Shown here: positions 18,555-27,139 of the stretch, piece after piece
Position numbering within the stretch: position 1 is the stretch's first letter
How the letters are laid out: each line of letters starts with the position of its first letter
DNA from: SIAF01 sp046152955
GTDB lineage: Bacteria > Planctomycetota > Planctomycetia > Planctomycetales > Planctomycetaceae
Reading direction: 5' to 3'
NCBI GenBank assembly: GCA_046152955.1
Contig: JBJXGA010000352.1
Coordinates: 10,763 to 74,762, forward strand
Length of the DNA stretch: 64,000 bases
Notes under the pieces: generated by a model
What the model was told of the DNA's origin: nothing
The model's database searches: none
The model's input: only the letters and a program-made list of their open reading frames with translations
Program-made: the position numbers and the translations under genes

Positions 18555-19235
18555 ATGTCAAACGCTCCCCGCCGCACACGACTGTCGTGGCTTGCCGCCA
18601 TCGCGCTGTTGACGCTCAGTCAGGCGGGGTGCCAGGCGGTGCTCCTGTTCGGATACTTGATCGGCGGTCCCCCGATGATCGAGCCCGATTTCAATAAGCA
18701 GACGAGCGAGAAGCTGGATGGGAAAAACAAAACGGTTCTGGTGATGTGCTACGCTCCCACGGAACTCAGGTGGGACAACGACGCAGTTGACTACGAGCTG
18801 TCCAAGTTTGTGGCCCATCGGCTGAATGCCAATTCCATCAAGGTGATGGATCCCGACCGAGTCCACGCCTGGCTCGACAAGAACAAAGATTGGAGCAAAA
18901 TCTCGGAAGTCGGCGCCGAATTTCAAGTTGATTATATCGTGCATATCGACCTGAAGGAGTACAGCCTGTTCGAAGAGCATACTCATGAACTGTACCGCGG
19001 CCGGAGCGACGCGGTCGTCAGCGTCATCAAGATGAACGAGGACAAAAAGGATGGGGATTCGATCTACAGCAAAGAACTGAAATCCCGATTTCCCAAGACC
19101 ATGGGAGTCTCGGTGTACCAGTATTCCTACGCCGACTTCAAACAGCTTTACCTGGCGACGCTGGCGGACGAAGTCGGAATGCTGTTTTATCCGTATGCCG
19201 CCGGCGAAGACATTCCTCGAACGGCGCTCCAGTGA
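18555..19235 (+). CDS. Lipoprotein, second of a tandem paralogous pair
   Basis: The ATG at 18555, preceded by GAAGGA at eight bases, gives 226 aa. Signal peptide and lipobox are AIALLTLSQAGC. It shares with the previous gene the blocks GCQ..., GGPPMIEPDF, a Lys-rich loop, a domain with HRLNANSIKVMDPDRVHAWLD, and VGAEFQVDYIVHIDLKEYSLFEEHTHELYRG. The paralogues are probably cotranscribed (57 bases apart). The role is unknown; the conserved GPP-IE-DF after the lipid anchor is the best family marker. Confidence 0.8.
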   Translation: MSNAPRRTRLSWLAAIALLTLSQAGCQAVLLFGYLIGGPPMIEPDFNKQTSEKLDGKNKTVLVMCYAPTELRWDNDAVDYELSKFVAHRLNANSIKVMDPDRVHAWLDKNKDWSKISEVGAEFQVDYIVHIDLKEYSLFEEHTHELYRGRSDAVVSVIKMNEDKKDGDSIYSKELKSRFPKTMGVSVYQYSYADFKQLYLATLADEVGMLFYPYAAGEDIPRTALQ

Positions 19236-19313
19236 TTCCGAGGAGCGCCAAGTCTGGTCCGTGGGCCGTTTCGATTCGACCGAATCGGTTCCCGACTCCT
19301 GGTTCCAGCCCGC

Positions 19314-19343
19314 TTGACAGTCCGCCGTCCGACCCGATATCTT
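19314..19343 (+). promoter_or_regulatory. Sigma-70 type promoter for tRNA-Glu
   Basis: TTGACA (19314-19319) is a perfect -35, and TATCTT (19338-19343) follows after 18 bases as the -10. The expected start of transcription (about 19350) is just ahead of the tRNA at 19358. Confidence 0.65.
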
Positions 19344-19357
19344 CTCTCCACGTGCGT

Positions 19358-19431
19358 GGCCCCATCGTCTAACCCGGTTAGGACACAGGGTTTTCATCCC
19401 TGCAATGCGGGTTCAAATCCCGCTGGGGTCA
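19358..19431 (+). tRNA. tRNA-Glu (anticodon TTC)
   Basis: A full cloverleaf can be drawn: acceptor GGCCCCA / TGGGGTC (one G-U), anticodon stem CAGGG / CCCTG around the loop TTTTCAT with anticodon TTC, T stem GCGGG / CCCGC around TTCAAAT, discriminator A. CCA is not encoded. It has its own promoter upstream and a terminator-like hairpin just downstream. Confidence 0.97.
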
Positions 19432-19435
19432 TTTG

Positions 19436-19476
19436 ACAGGCCTTGCCGCCCGCGTAACGGCCGCGGCAGGGCCTGT
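19436..19476 (+). terminator. Terminator-like hairpin after tRNA-Glu
   Basis: ACAGGCCTTGCCGC (19436-19449) pairs with GCGGCAGGGCCTGT (19463-19476) over 14 bp with one G-U pair and a 13-base loop. It is followed by GCCATTCTTT, a weak T-rich tail. Confidence 0.6.
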
Positions 19477-19581
19477 GCCATTCTTTGCTGGTGGCGCGGG
19501 GGCCGACGCGCTGCGGGCTCGGTTTTCCAGCGGGCCGTACGCCCTGCGGCACGATATTTCAGAAATCGAAGGACTTATTGG

Positions 19582-20322
19582 ATGGGGAGCAACACAGGCG
19601 GCAGCTCAAGGGGTGGGAACTCGGGCTGGAGCGCCAGCGGGGGGTTGCCGGTCGATCAGCGCCCAGATTTTATGGTGTATTTGGAACTGCTTCCCCCCTA
19701 CACTGAGGACGACGTTCACAAGGCGTATAAAGCCAAGGCGCTTAAGGTTCATCCGGATCGGGGAGGGAGTCCCGACGCTTTCCTGAAGCTCCAGGAGGCG
19801 TACCAGCAGGCGCAGGAATATGTGAACTTCCGGATCGGCCGCAGGCATTGGATGGCCAATCAGGTGGAACCGTACCTCAAGCAGCAGGAGGTCATCCAGG
19901 AGGTCGAGCGCCGCCACGGTCAGGTCCAGGTGGAGCGGGTCGATTGGATGCAGCGATCGTTTGGAGATTTCGCCACGCTCACCGAGCGACTGCGGCACAT
20001 CGACCTCCGCGATGCCGCCGACGCCGACGAGTTTCTGGAATTCTTGACCGGCAACAGCCAGCACCTCCGATTTCTCACATCGCTGGATCTGGCCGGGAGT
20101 CAGGTCACGGATGCCGGGCTGACGTCGATTCGCCAGTTGCGGAGCCTGCAGCGTTTGAATCTGGCCCGCACCCAGGTGACCGCCGCGGGATTGAAGCCGC
20201 TGGAGGGGTTGTCCGACCTGCAGTGGCTCAACCTGGGCGGAGTCCGGATCGGCTGGTGGTCAAAATGGAAACTTGCCAGCCGCTTTCGGACGGTGGAAAT
20301 CGTCTTTCAGCCGGGGGGGTAA
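19582..20322 (+). CDS. J-domain protein with C-terminal leucine-rich repeats
   Basis: The start at 19582 (MGSNTGGSSRGGN) follows GAAGGA and gives 246 aa. After a Gly/Ser-rich N-terminus, residues about 33-90 form a J-domain: YLELLPPYTEDDVHKAYKAKALKVHPDRGGS with the essential HPD triad, then FLKLQEAYQQAQEY. A charged helical linker follows. The last roughly 75 residues are leucine-rich repeats of the DxxxTxVTDAGL type (LTSLDLAGSQVTDAGL, LQRLNLARTQVTAAGL, LQWLNLGGVRI). J-domains recruit Hsp70 (DnaK); the LRR could bind a client. No zinc finger or G/F region of true DnaJ. Confidence 0.8.
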   Translation: MGSNTGGSSRGGNSGWSASGGLPVDQRPDFMVYLELLPPYTEDDVHKAYKAKALKVHPDRGGSPDAFLKLQEAYQQAQEYVNFRIGRRHWMANQVEPYLKQQEVIQEVERRHGQVQVERVDWMQRSFGDFATLTERLRHIDLRDAADADEFLEFLTGNSQHLRFLTSLDLAGSQVTDAGLTSIRQLRSLQRLNLARTQVTAAGLKPLEGLSDLQWLNLGGVRIGWWSKWKLASRFRTVEIVFQPGG

Positions 20323-20327
20323 AGCCA

Positions 20328-21568
20328 TCACGGTTTATCTGCCGTCATTCCCAGAGCGCGCAGTTTGGACCGCAAAGTCATCCGTGAGATTCCCAGGATA
20401 TCTGCCGCCTGCTGCTGGTGGCCGGAAACATGCCGCAGCACTTCTTCGAGAACGACGCGGTCGAAGGCACTGGAGAAATGGCGGTACAGATCGGTCCGAC
20501 CTTCGGCCAGGTGTGCCTTTCGAATGCCTCGCGGACTTCGGAGGTGATGGACCGCAGGTGTTTGCCCAATTCGCGGTTGTAAAGTCGAATGAAATGCTCG
20601 GTCAATAGCGGCAAATCGACCAGGCGCTCGCGCAGCGCGGGGAGCTGGATCGTGAATCCGCTCAAGCGGTAATACAAATCCTGGCGGAACCGGCCTTGCT
20701 CGACGAGAGATGACAGATTTTGGTTCGTTGCGGCAATGATCCGCACATCCGTGGTGATGGTGGCGTTGCCCCCGACGCGCTCGAATTGCTGCTGTTGCAG
20801 GAGGCGGAGCGCCTTGGCCTGGGTGGCGGGAGTCATGTCGCCGATTTCGTCGAGAAAACTCGTTCCGCCGTGGACCTGTTCAAACTTACCGATGCGGCGC
20901 TGGTCGGCGCCGGTGAACGCCCCGCGCTCATGGCCAAACAACTCGCTTTCCAACAGCGACTCGGGGAGGGCGGCGCAATTGATCGCCAGGAACGGCTGGC
21001 TGCTTCGGCGACTGTAATGGTAAATGGCGCGGGCCACCAATTCCTTGCCGGTGCCGCTCTCTCCCTGGATCAAGACCGTGACATCCTGTGGCGCGACCCT
21101 GCCGATCGCCTTGTAGACTTCCTGCATGGCGGGAGCGTGGCCGACAATATGGTCGGCCGTGAGATCTTCCACGTCGGGTTCGACCAGCGCGGGGACGTGA
21201 CTGAACCGGCTGACTTCCAAAGCCCGTGACAGCACCTGGCGGAGATGTCGGAAATCGACTGGTTTCAGCAGGTATTCGTAGGCGCCGCGCCGCATGGCTT
21301 CGATCGCCGTTTCCGTCCGGGCGTAGGCCGTGAATAGGATCACCGGCAGTCGCGGATCGATGCTTCGAATGTGATCGTAGGCATCCAATCCCGACATGTC
21401 CGGCAAGCGCACATCCAGCAGCACCACTTCGGGACGAAGTGTCTTGACGAGCTCGATTCCCGCTTTGCCCGTATCCGCGGCCAAAACTTCCAGCGTCTTC
21501 GAACTCAGGCATTCGCGCAATGAGAAGACAATGTTGGGTTCGTCATCAATCACCAGAAGTCGCGCCAT
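20328..21568 (-). pseudogene. Sigma-54-dependent response regulator (NtrC type), internal deletion and frameshift
   Basis: The continuous frame is 20378-21568 (396 aa). It begins with a receiver (DDE at 8-10, phospho-Asp 52 in LLDVRLPDMSG, LKPVD), then an AAA+ domain with Walker A GESGTGKE, the sigma-54 loop ELFGHERGAFTGAD and FRQDLYYRL. After HTWP the frame turns to unrelated sequence. In the next frame, from about 20512 down to a TGA at 20328-20330, lies a normal Fis-type helix-turn-helix (VSGHQQQAADILGISRMTLRSKLRALGM). The usual PGNVREL segment between them is missing, so this is a deletion plus frameshift, not one lost base. The histidine kinase lies just upstream; rpoN is at 56-58 kb. 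Confidence 0.8.
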
Positions 21569-21591
21569 AGGACAGCACCAACAATTTTGCT

Positions 21592-22653
21592 CTAGACCCG
21601 CAACAAAGCCAGCGCAGAATCGGAAATTCGAGGCAACTGGACGACAAACTCGGCGCCCCGCTCGGGGAGGTTCCGGGCCGTGATCTGTCCCTGATGCGCG
21701 TCAATGATCCGCTGGCAAATTGAGAGCCCCAGGCCCGTTCCAGTTTCTTTGGTCGTGACGAACGGTTCGAAGATCCGCTCCAGAAACGGTTCCGGAAGCC
21801 CCTGGCCATTGTCGGCAATCCGCAGTTCGGCTGGCGAAGACGAGTCAGCCTCTGCCGCCGGGGCGATGATTTCCACCTGAATGATCCCCCCTTCGGGAAG
21901 CGCGTCGAGCGCATTGAGCAGCAGGTTCACGAGCACCTGTCGAATCTGGCCGGAATCTGCCTCAATCCAGACGGGGTGCTCGGGAAACTGTTCACGAATG
22001 ACGACCCCCTGCTTCTCCGCATGCCCCGACATCAACTCCAGTGTTTGCTCGGCCGCCGCGACCAGATCGAACGTGGATTTCTCCAGGGGCGACGGGCGCG
22101 CAAAATCTAAAAACAATTGAATCGACCGTTCCAATCGCCCAAGTTCCTCTTCGACAACGTGCAGACCTCGACCCGACAGCCCCCGGTCGTCGTCGCGCTC
22201 CAACGCCGCCTGAACCAGCATCTTGATGGGCATCAGCGGATTGCGCAATTCGTGGGCGACGCCGGCGGCCAATTGACCGACCGCGGCGAGTTGCTCGTTC
22301 CGCAACACCTCCATTTCGCTTCGCTGCAATCGCTCGACCATGGCGGCAATGTGGTCCCCCATGGTTTGCAGGCCCGCCTCCAGTTCACGGAATCCGCCGA
22401 CCCGCGAGATCTGCACGGGACCGGCGACCGGATTGAGTTTGCCGACGACGCTCCGCACCGATACGTCCAGTTGCACGATCGACCGATTGAGAGCCCGCGC
22501 GATGGCCAGTCCGGCGATCATCCCGGCCGCGCCGCCACAGACTCCCAGCAGCAGAAATCCCTGACGCATCTGATCCGCCGTGGACCGGCTGGCCTGATCG
22601 GTCCGCTCCACAAATTGGCGATTGTGCTCGATGTACCGCTGGCCGGGGATCAA
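21592..22653 (-). pseudogene. Sensor histidine kinase, C-terminal fragment
   Basis: 353 aa in this frame. Residues about 32-52 are the second membrane segment, then a HAMP linker, HisKA with phospho-acceptor His 134 in GVAHELRNPLMP, and HATPase_c with the N-box (LVNLLLNALDAL), DNGQGLPEPF and GTGLGLSI. The catalytic part is intact. It lacks the first membrane helix and sensor region, which lie in another frame immediately upstream (22650-23189). One base lost or gained around 22651-22672 would join the two. It pairs with the sigma-54 regulator downstream (23 bases). Confidence 0.8.
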
Positions 22654-23189
22654 ATTGTGTTTGTCAGATTCTTGTCGACCAATTCGCCATACGCCGTTTC
22701 GCGATGGCCTTCGAATTCCTCGGCGCTGATCTGCTGAAAGCGCGTCCAGAACTGCTCATATCCCTGGTCCACGACCCGAATCAATTGACGTTCCTCATCG
22801 GTTCGCGCCAATGACTTGGCGCGCTCCAAGCGGGCCGCGGTCTCCTGGTGCAAACCGGGGATGCGTTCGAAGTAGCTGCGATCGTGCTGCCGCAAGTACT
22901 GATTGAGCTGGTGCCGAATCCCCCGCATCCCAATGTACACATCCTGCGCCGCAAGGATGCCTTCGACCTCCTGGGCGATCAACAGGGAATTGACGACCTG
23001 CTGTCGATGCACGTTCCAGGCGGCCACCACCCCCAGCCCCAGCAGCAAGAGGCTGATGATGAACAGCGGCACGACGATCTTCAACAAAAAGTGATTTCCC
23101 ATGCCGGCGTTTCCGGACCGCGCGCCGTGGCGGCCATGCGAGCGTTCTTCAAGTCGCTGAAGTCCATCGTTTCCCAGCAGTCGCATCAT
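22650..23189 (-). pseudogene. Sensor histidine kinase, N-terminal fragment (sensor region)
   Basis: 179 aa. MGNHFLLKIVVPLFIISLLLLGLG (start at 23102, or the ATG at 23189) is the first membrane helix. It is followed by an extracytoplasmic four-helix-bundle-like sensor ending YGELVDKNL, after which the frame reads TNTI and stops. The other frame continues naturally as LIPGQRYIEHNRQF into the kinase fragment. It is therefore the front half of one protein split by a single-base frameshift. If the frameshift is a sequence error, the true gene is 21592-23189 with about 530 codons. Confidence 0.75.
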
Positions 23190-23355
23190 ATCACGCTGGT
23201 TCGTGACTGTGCATCGTGCGGTAGGTGACTTGGCCCGCTGTGGAGGGATTCCGGCCTCTGAGGATTGAGGCCGTTCCCCTTCGGGTCTGGCCCGCCATGC
23301 AGCCGTTTCGGCCGAGGGAGACTATGAGCCTGAACGGGGATTGGCCAATAACTGT

Positions 23356-23757
23356 TCACTGTGGCCAGAACCTATTCAGCGACCAGCCTGTCGCAACCTT
23401 TGGAGATGGCCGTGCAAACTGGTTCCAGCGTGGCAAAGGCGGCACAGGTCGGCCGCTGGCCTGAAAGACCTGGCAACCGTGCTGGATTTTCAGGCAGGCC
23501 GACGAAAACACCTGGCAGGCATCGGGATGGCTCAACCGCGGCAGTGACTGCGTGGCCGCCAGCGATCCGGCCGCGGCGGCGCATGGTTTTCCGATGAATT
23601 CGCCCACCGTTTCGCCGACCGTCAGTCTGTCTGGAGCCGTGACAATTCCGCAAGGATGGCAATGAGGCACGCCGATTGCCCGGAGTTCCGAGCAGTGGCT
23701 GGCCAGTCTGGCCACGCCTCCAGACAGTTCGTCGCGTTTCTTGTGTTGCAGGATCAT
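23356..23757 (-). CDS. Cys-rich hypothetical protein upstream of the histidine kinase
   Basis: The frame is open from 23805; the ATG at 23757 (MILQHKKRDELSGG) gives 133 aa. Codons are rich in G/C third positions over the first two thirds, as in real genes here, and no frame on the other strand shows that. The segment GVPHCHPCGIVTAP...LTVGETVGEFIG has a faint likeness to PocR-like sensory domains (C-H-x-G...GE-VG), which I cannot confirm. It could be the first gene of the kinase/regulator operon, itself perhaps degraded at its 3' end. Its start region overlaps the start of the divergent transporter gene, which is unusual. Confidence 0.4.
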   Translation of the reverse strand: MILQHKKRDELSGGVARLASHCSELRAIGVPHCHPCGIVTAPDRLTVGETVGEFIGKPCAAAAGSLAATQSLPRLSHPDACQVFSSACLKIQHGCQVFQASGRPVPPLPRWNQFARPSPKVATGWSLNRFWPQ

Positions 23758-23761
23758 CGTC

Positions 23762-25178
23762 ATGTTAGAAGAGTTCTTCAATAACGTATCGCACAATCTG
23801 TTCAAGCCGCTGTTGCTGTTCTTTTATGCCGGCTTTCTGATCCCGATCCTGAAGGTCAAATTCGAATTCCCCAAGGTGATCTATCAGGGATTGACCATTT
23901 ACCTGCTGCTGGCGATCGGCTGGCATGGCGGGGAAGAACTGGCGACGCTGGGGGCGGCCGAATTGCGACAGGCGTTGGGCTTCATGGCGGTCGGTCTTTT
24001 CGCGAACACCATCATCGGCGTCCTGGCGTATGTTCTGCTCAGGAGATTCACGCGGCTGCGTCGCCATCGACGCGGCCACGGTGGCCGGATACTACGGGTC
24101 GGATTCTGCCGGTACGTTTTTGACGGCGGTGGGAGTGCTGGCCGGGGCTCAGATTGCGTATGCCGCGTACATGCCAGTCATGTTGGCGGTGATGGAGATT
24201 CCCGGTTGCCTCGTGGCCCTGTACCTGATTGCCAAGATGCGCCAGTCGGGAATGGATCCGCTGGGGAATATGCCTGGCGAAACGCACTATTCGCTGGTAC
24301 TTCACCGATCCAACGTTAGCCGGACCACTCACCGGAAAGCCGCGGAAGCCGAATCGCTGGAGACGGCCACGGTCCTCATCGAAGAGGAAGAATTTGTCGG
24401 CGCCGGCGTTGGCGCTCGCCGGAGGGGTTCGTCAAGCCATACGGTTCGCAGCGGTTCGCACACCATCGGCATGCGGACGATGTCGCTGGGGCAGGGAGAG
24501 GCGTTTCCTCCAGCACCAGGCGAAGGACATCGCCAGCGGCTTTCCAAGGCGGAGCAACAGGAAGCTGATCTCGCTTTGGAACACGTGGAGGAAGAGGGGG
24601 AACTGGTTGCCCCGCGAAAACGCTCGAAATCCATCTTCAGCCGCGAGATGTTGCATGAAGTGTTTTTCAACCCTGGCATCTATCTGCTCTTTGCCGGAAT
24701 CGCCATCGGTTTTGTCAGTCGATTGCAGGGAACCTCGGTCACGAACGCCGATGATCAACTTTTCGTAAACCTCTTCCAGGGAATGCTCTGTCTGTTCCTG
24801 TTGGAAATGGGAATGACCGCTTCGGCCAAACTGAAGGATCTCAAGGCCGGGGGCTGGCAGTTCGTGGTCTTCGGACTGGCGGCTCCCAACCTGTTTGCCG
24901 CCCTGGGGATGGTCTTGGCGCACGGTTACAGCCTGTTACTCGGGGAACCGTTCGAAATTGGAACCTACGTGCTGTTCGCCGTGCTGTGTGGAGCGGCATC
25001 GTACATCGCCTTGCCCGCCGTTTAACGGATGGCGATTCCGGAGGCCAGTCCCGCCCTGCCGCTGGCCGCCTTGCTGGGATTGACCTTCTCCTACAACGTG
25101 ACCATCGGCATCCCCGTTTACATCCTGATGGCCAAGATCATTACGGCATGGGCGCCGGTGGTCTCGTCCGTGGCGTGA
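23762..25178 (+). pseudogene. SbtA-like sodium-dependent bicarbonate permease, disrupted twice
   Basis: The reading starts MLEEFFNNVSHNLFKPLLLFFYAGF and follows the SbtA family in frame to LRR at about 24064. An extra C at 24064/24065 shifts the frame. The match continues as IDAATVAGYYGSDSAGTF..., through a long charged loop and several membrane helices, to ASYIALPAV at 25025. There an in-frame TAA (25023-25025, one change from CAA) interrupts before RMAIPEASPALPLAALLGL..., which ends at TGA 25176-25178. Full length would be about 470 aa with ten membrane helices. The family imports bicarbonate with Na+. Two independent lesions make true inactivation likely. Confidence 0.75.
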
Positions 25179-25326
25179 GGCGCTCTCGATTGGCGGCTGA
25201 TGAGCAGTTTCGCGGAGCAAATTGGTCGAAAGAGCAAGTACTTCGATCGATCCGCGCAGGGCGCTGCCGATGCGCGCCGCCGCAATCCTGGCAATCCTTG
25301 ACGACCCGGTATTTTGCAGTTGAGGT

Positions 25327-25722
25327 ATGATGGAGATGAAGCGGTCCGATGGCTCCGGCAGACATCCAGAAAGGCGGATCAGTCGAACCGCATGCGTTTC
25401 CTTTGCCTTCTCGGGAATCGCGTTCTCCGCCTGCGGGCTCGGTTGGTTCATCAATCACACCATGGCCTGCGCATTGCCCATCAGTGGAACGGTTGCCGTG
25501 GGACTGATTTACCTGGCGATCGGACTACTGAATCTGAATGAAGGACACGATTCAGACCAGCAGTTCCCTCCCCCCGCAGAGGTGTTCGCATCAAAGGAAG
25601 TTGCCCCTCGCATCGGACGGTTCCCCGCGATCGGCCAGCGTCTGCTGCTTCAGGATCCGCAAAACCTGGCCAAGAGTCATGTGACCTCGACACGGGATTT
25701 TGAGATGTCGGTCCGCTGGTAG
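25327..25722 (+). CDS. Small hypothetical membrane protein
   Basis: 131 aa from ATG 25327 or 25330, with GAGG just before. Two adjacent hydrophobic segments (about 23-42 and 48-68) are separated by FINHTMACALP. The rest is polar (LNLNEGHDSDQQFPPPAEVF...). No family recognised. It lies between the broken permease and the end of modC, convergent with the latter. Coding status is uncertain: composition is less biased than in neighbouring genes. Confidence 0.4.
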   Translation: MMEMKRSDGSGRHPERRISRTACVSFAFSGIAFSACGLGWFINHTMACALPISGTVAVGLIYLAIGLLNLNEGHDSDQQFPPPAEVFASKEVAPRIGRFPAIGQRLLLQDPQNLAKSHVTSTRDFEMSVRW

Positions 25723-25739
25723 CCCGCGCCGCCGTGCCT

Positions 25740-26477
25740 TCAGGGGGGAAATTGCCTCCCTACGATCCGCGCCACGGCGGGGCTGTTGGGTCTGTAAAAC
25801 ACCTCGGCCACCGGGCCGGACTGCAACACGCGACCGCCGTTGAGGACCACAACCCGATCAGCGAAGGCTTCCACTTCTTCCGGCGCGTGCGTGACGATCA
25901 GCGTGGGAATCCCCAGTCGCCCCAACAGTTCCCGCAATTCGCGCCGCAGTTCAGAGCGGGTGGGACTGTCCAGAGCCGACAACGGCTCATCCAGCAACAA
26001 CAGGCGCGGCCGGGGGGCCACCGTTCGGGCCAGTGCGACGCGCTGTTGCTGTCCCCCGGACAGTTGCAGCGGTCGGCGGCGCTCCAGCCCGTCCAGTCGG
26101 AACAGCGTGATCAATTCCGACGTCCGACGATTCCGCTCGGCCGTTCCCGCGGAGCCCAGACCAAACGCAATGTTCTCCAGAACGGTCCGATGTGGAAACA
26201 GTGCGTACTCCTGGAACAAAAATCCGATGCCGCGCTGCTGTGGCGTTCGGCGGATCCCCAGTGAGGCGTCAAACCAGGTTTCTCCCGCGAAGCAAATTCG
26301 CCCCTGGTCGAGGGTCTCCAGTCCCGCCAGACACCGCAACAGCGTGGTCTTGCCACACCCGGAAGGCCCAACCAGGGCGGTGACGGAAAACGGTTCCAGC
26401 GGATGCACAAACTGGGCGTCAATGGTCAGGCCGCCATCGAAACGTCGCACGATGTGGGCTGCGAGTTCGCGCGTCAT
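25740..26477 (-). CDS. modC: Molybdate ABC transporter ATPase
   Basis: The start at 26477 (MTRELAAHIVRRF) gives 245 aa; a much longer frame upstream is an artefact crossing modB and modA. ABC hallmarks: Walker A GPSGCGKTT, Q-loop (GIGFLFQEYALFPH), signature LSGGQQQRVALAR, Walker B LLLLDEPLSAL, and H-loop VTHAPEEV. It lacks the C-terminal TOBE molybdate-sensing domain of long ModC forms. It powers molybdate (or tungstate) uptake. The start overlaps the stop of modB (ATGA), so the two are translationally coupled. Confidence 0.93.
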   Translation of the reverse strand: MTRELAAHIVRRFDGGLTIDAQFVHPLEPFSVTALVGPSGCGKTTLLRCLAGLETLDQGRICFAGETWFDASLGIRRTPQQRGIGFLFQEYALFPHRTVLENIAFGLGSAGTAERNRRTSELITLFRLDGLERRRPLQLSGGQQQRVALARTVAPRPRLLLLDEPLSALDSPTRSELRRELRELLGRLGIPTLIVTHAPEEVEAFADRVVVLNGGRVLQSGPVAEVFYRPNSPAVARIVGRQFPP

Positions 26478-27136
26478 CGGCGTGTCGGCTCGCGCTGCAA
26501 CACTTGAACGACGCACAACACCACCAGAGCGAACGCCAGCAGCACCAACGCGGTTCGCCCCGCCGCGTCGTAGTTCAAGGCTTGAACGTCGTCGTAAATG
26601 GCGATCGACAGCGTCCGGGTGACTCCCGGGATGTTGCCTCCCACCATCAGCACCACGCCAAATTCCCCGATTGTGTGGGCAAACGTCAGCACCAGTCCCG
26701 CCAGAATTCCACGCCACGCCAGAGGAAACGTGACGTTGCGAAACGTCTCCCAGCGCGAGACCCCCAGGCACCAGGCCGCTTCGATCAGTCGGCGATCGAC
26801 TCCCCCCAGCGCGGCGGAGAAGGGGCGCACGGCGAACGGCAGGTTGTACAACACGGAGGCCAGCAAGATTCCCGCAAAAGAAAAGGGAAGCGTCGAACCA
26901 GTCCAGTCGGTATACAGCCCCCCCAGTGGGCTTTTGGGGCTGGTCCCCCACAACAGATAGAAACCCAGAACCGAAGGGGGCAACACGAGGGGAAGCGCGA
27001 CGATCGCCTCTGCCAGAAACTTGAATCGAAACCGACTGAATGTCAACCAGCTTGCCAGCGGGAGTCCCAGAAGGAACAGTATCGCTGTGGTGGCTGCCGC
27101 CAGTTGCAACGTGAGGCGCGTCGCCGACCAGTCCAT
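26474..27136 (-). CDS. modB: Molybdate ABC transporter permease
   Basis: 220 aa with about five membrane helices. The cytoplasmic EAA loop EAAWCLGVSRWETFRNVTFPLAWRG contacts the ATPase. HTIGEFGVVLMVGGNIPG is the characteristic ModB motif. GGAGG lies at a good distance upstream, within the end of modA. It overlaps modC by four bases and follows modA by three bases, so modA-modB-modC is one transcription unit. Confidence 0.94.
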   Translation of the reverse strand: MDWSATRLTLQLAAATTAILFLLGLPLASWLTFSRFRFKFLAEAIVALPLVLPPSVLGFYLLWGTSPKSPLGGLYTDWTGSTLPFSFAGILLASVLYNLPFAVRPFSAALGGVDRRLIEAAWCLGVSRWETFRNVTFPLAWRGILAGLVLTFAHTIGEFGVVLMVGGNIPGVTRTLSIAIYDDVQALNYDAAGRTALVLLAFALVVLCVVQVLQREPTRR

Positions 27137-27139
27137 GCG

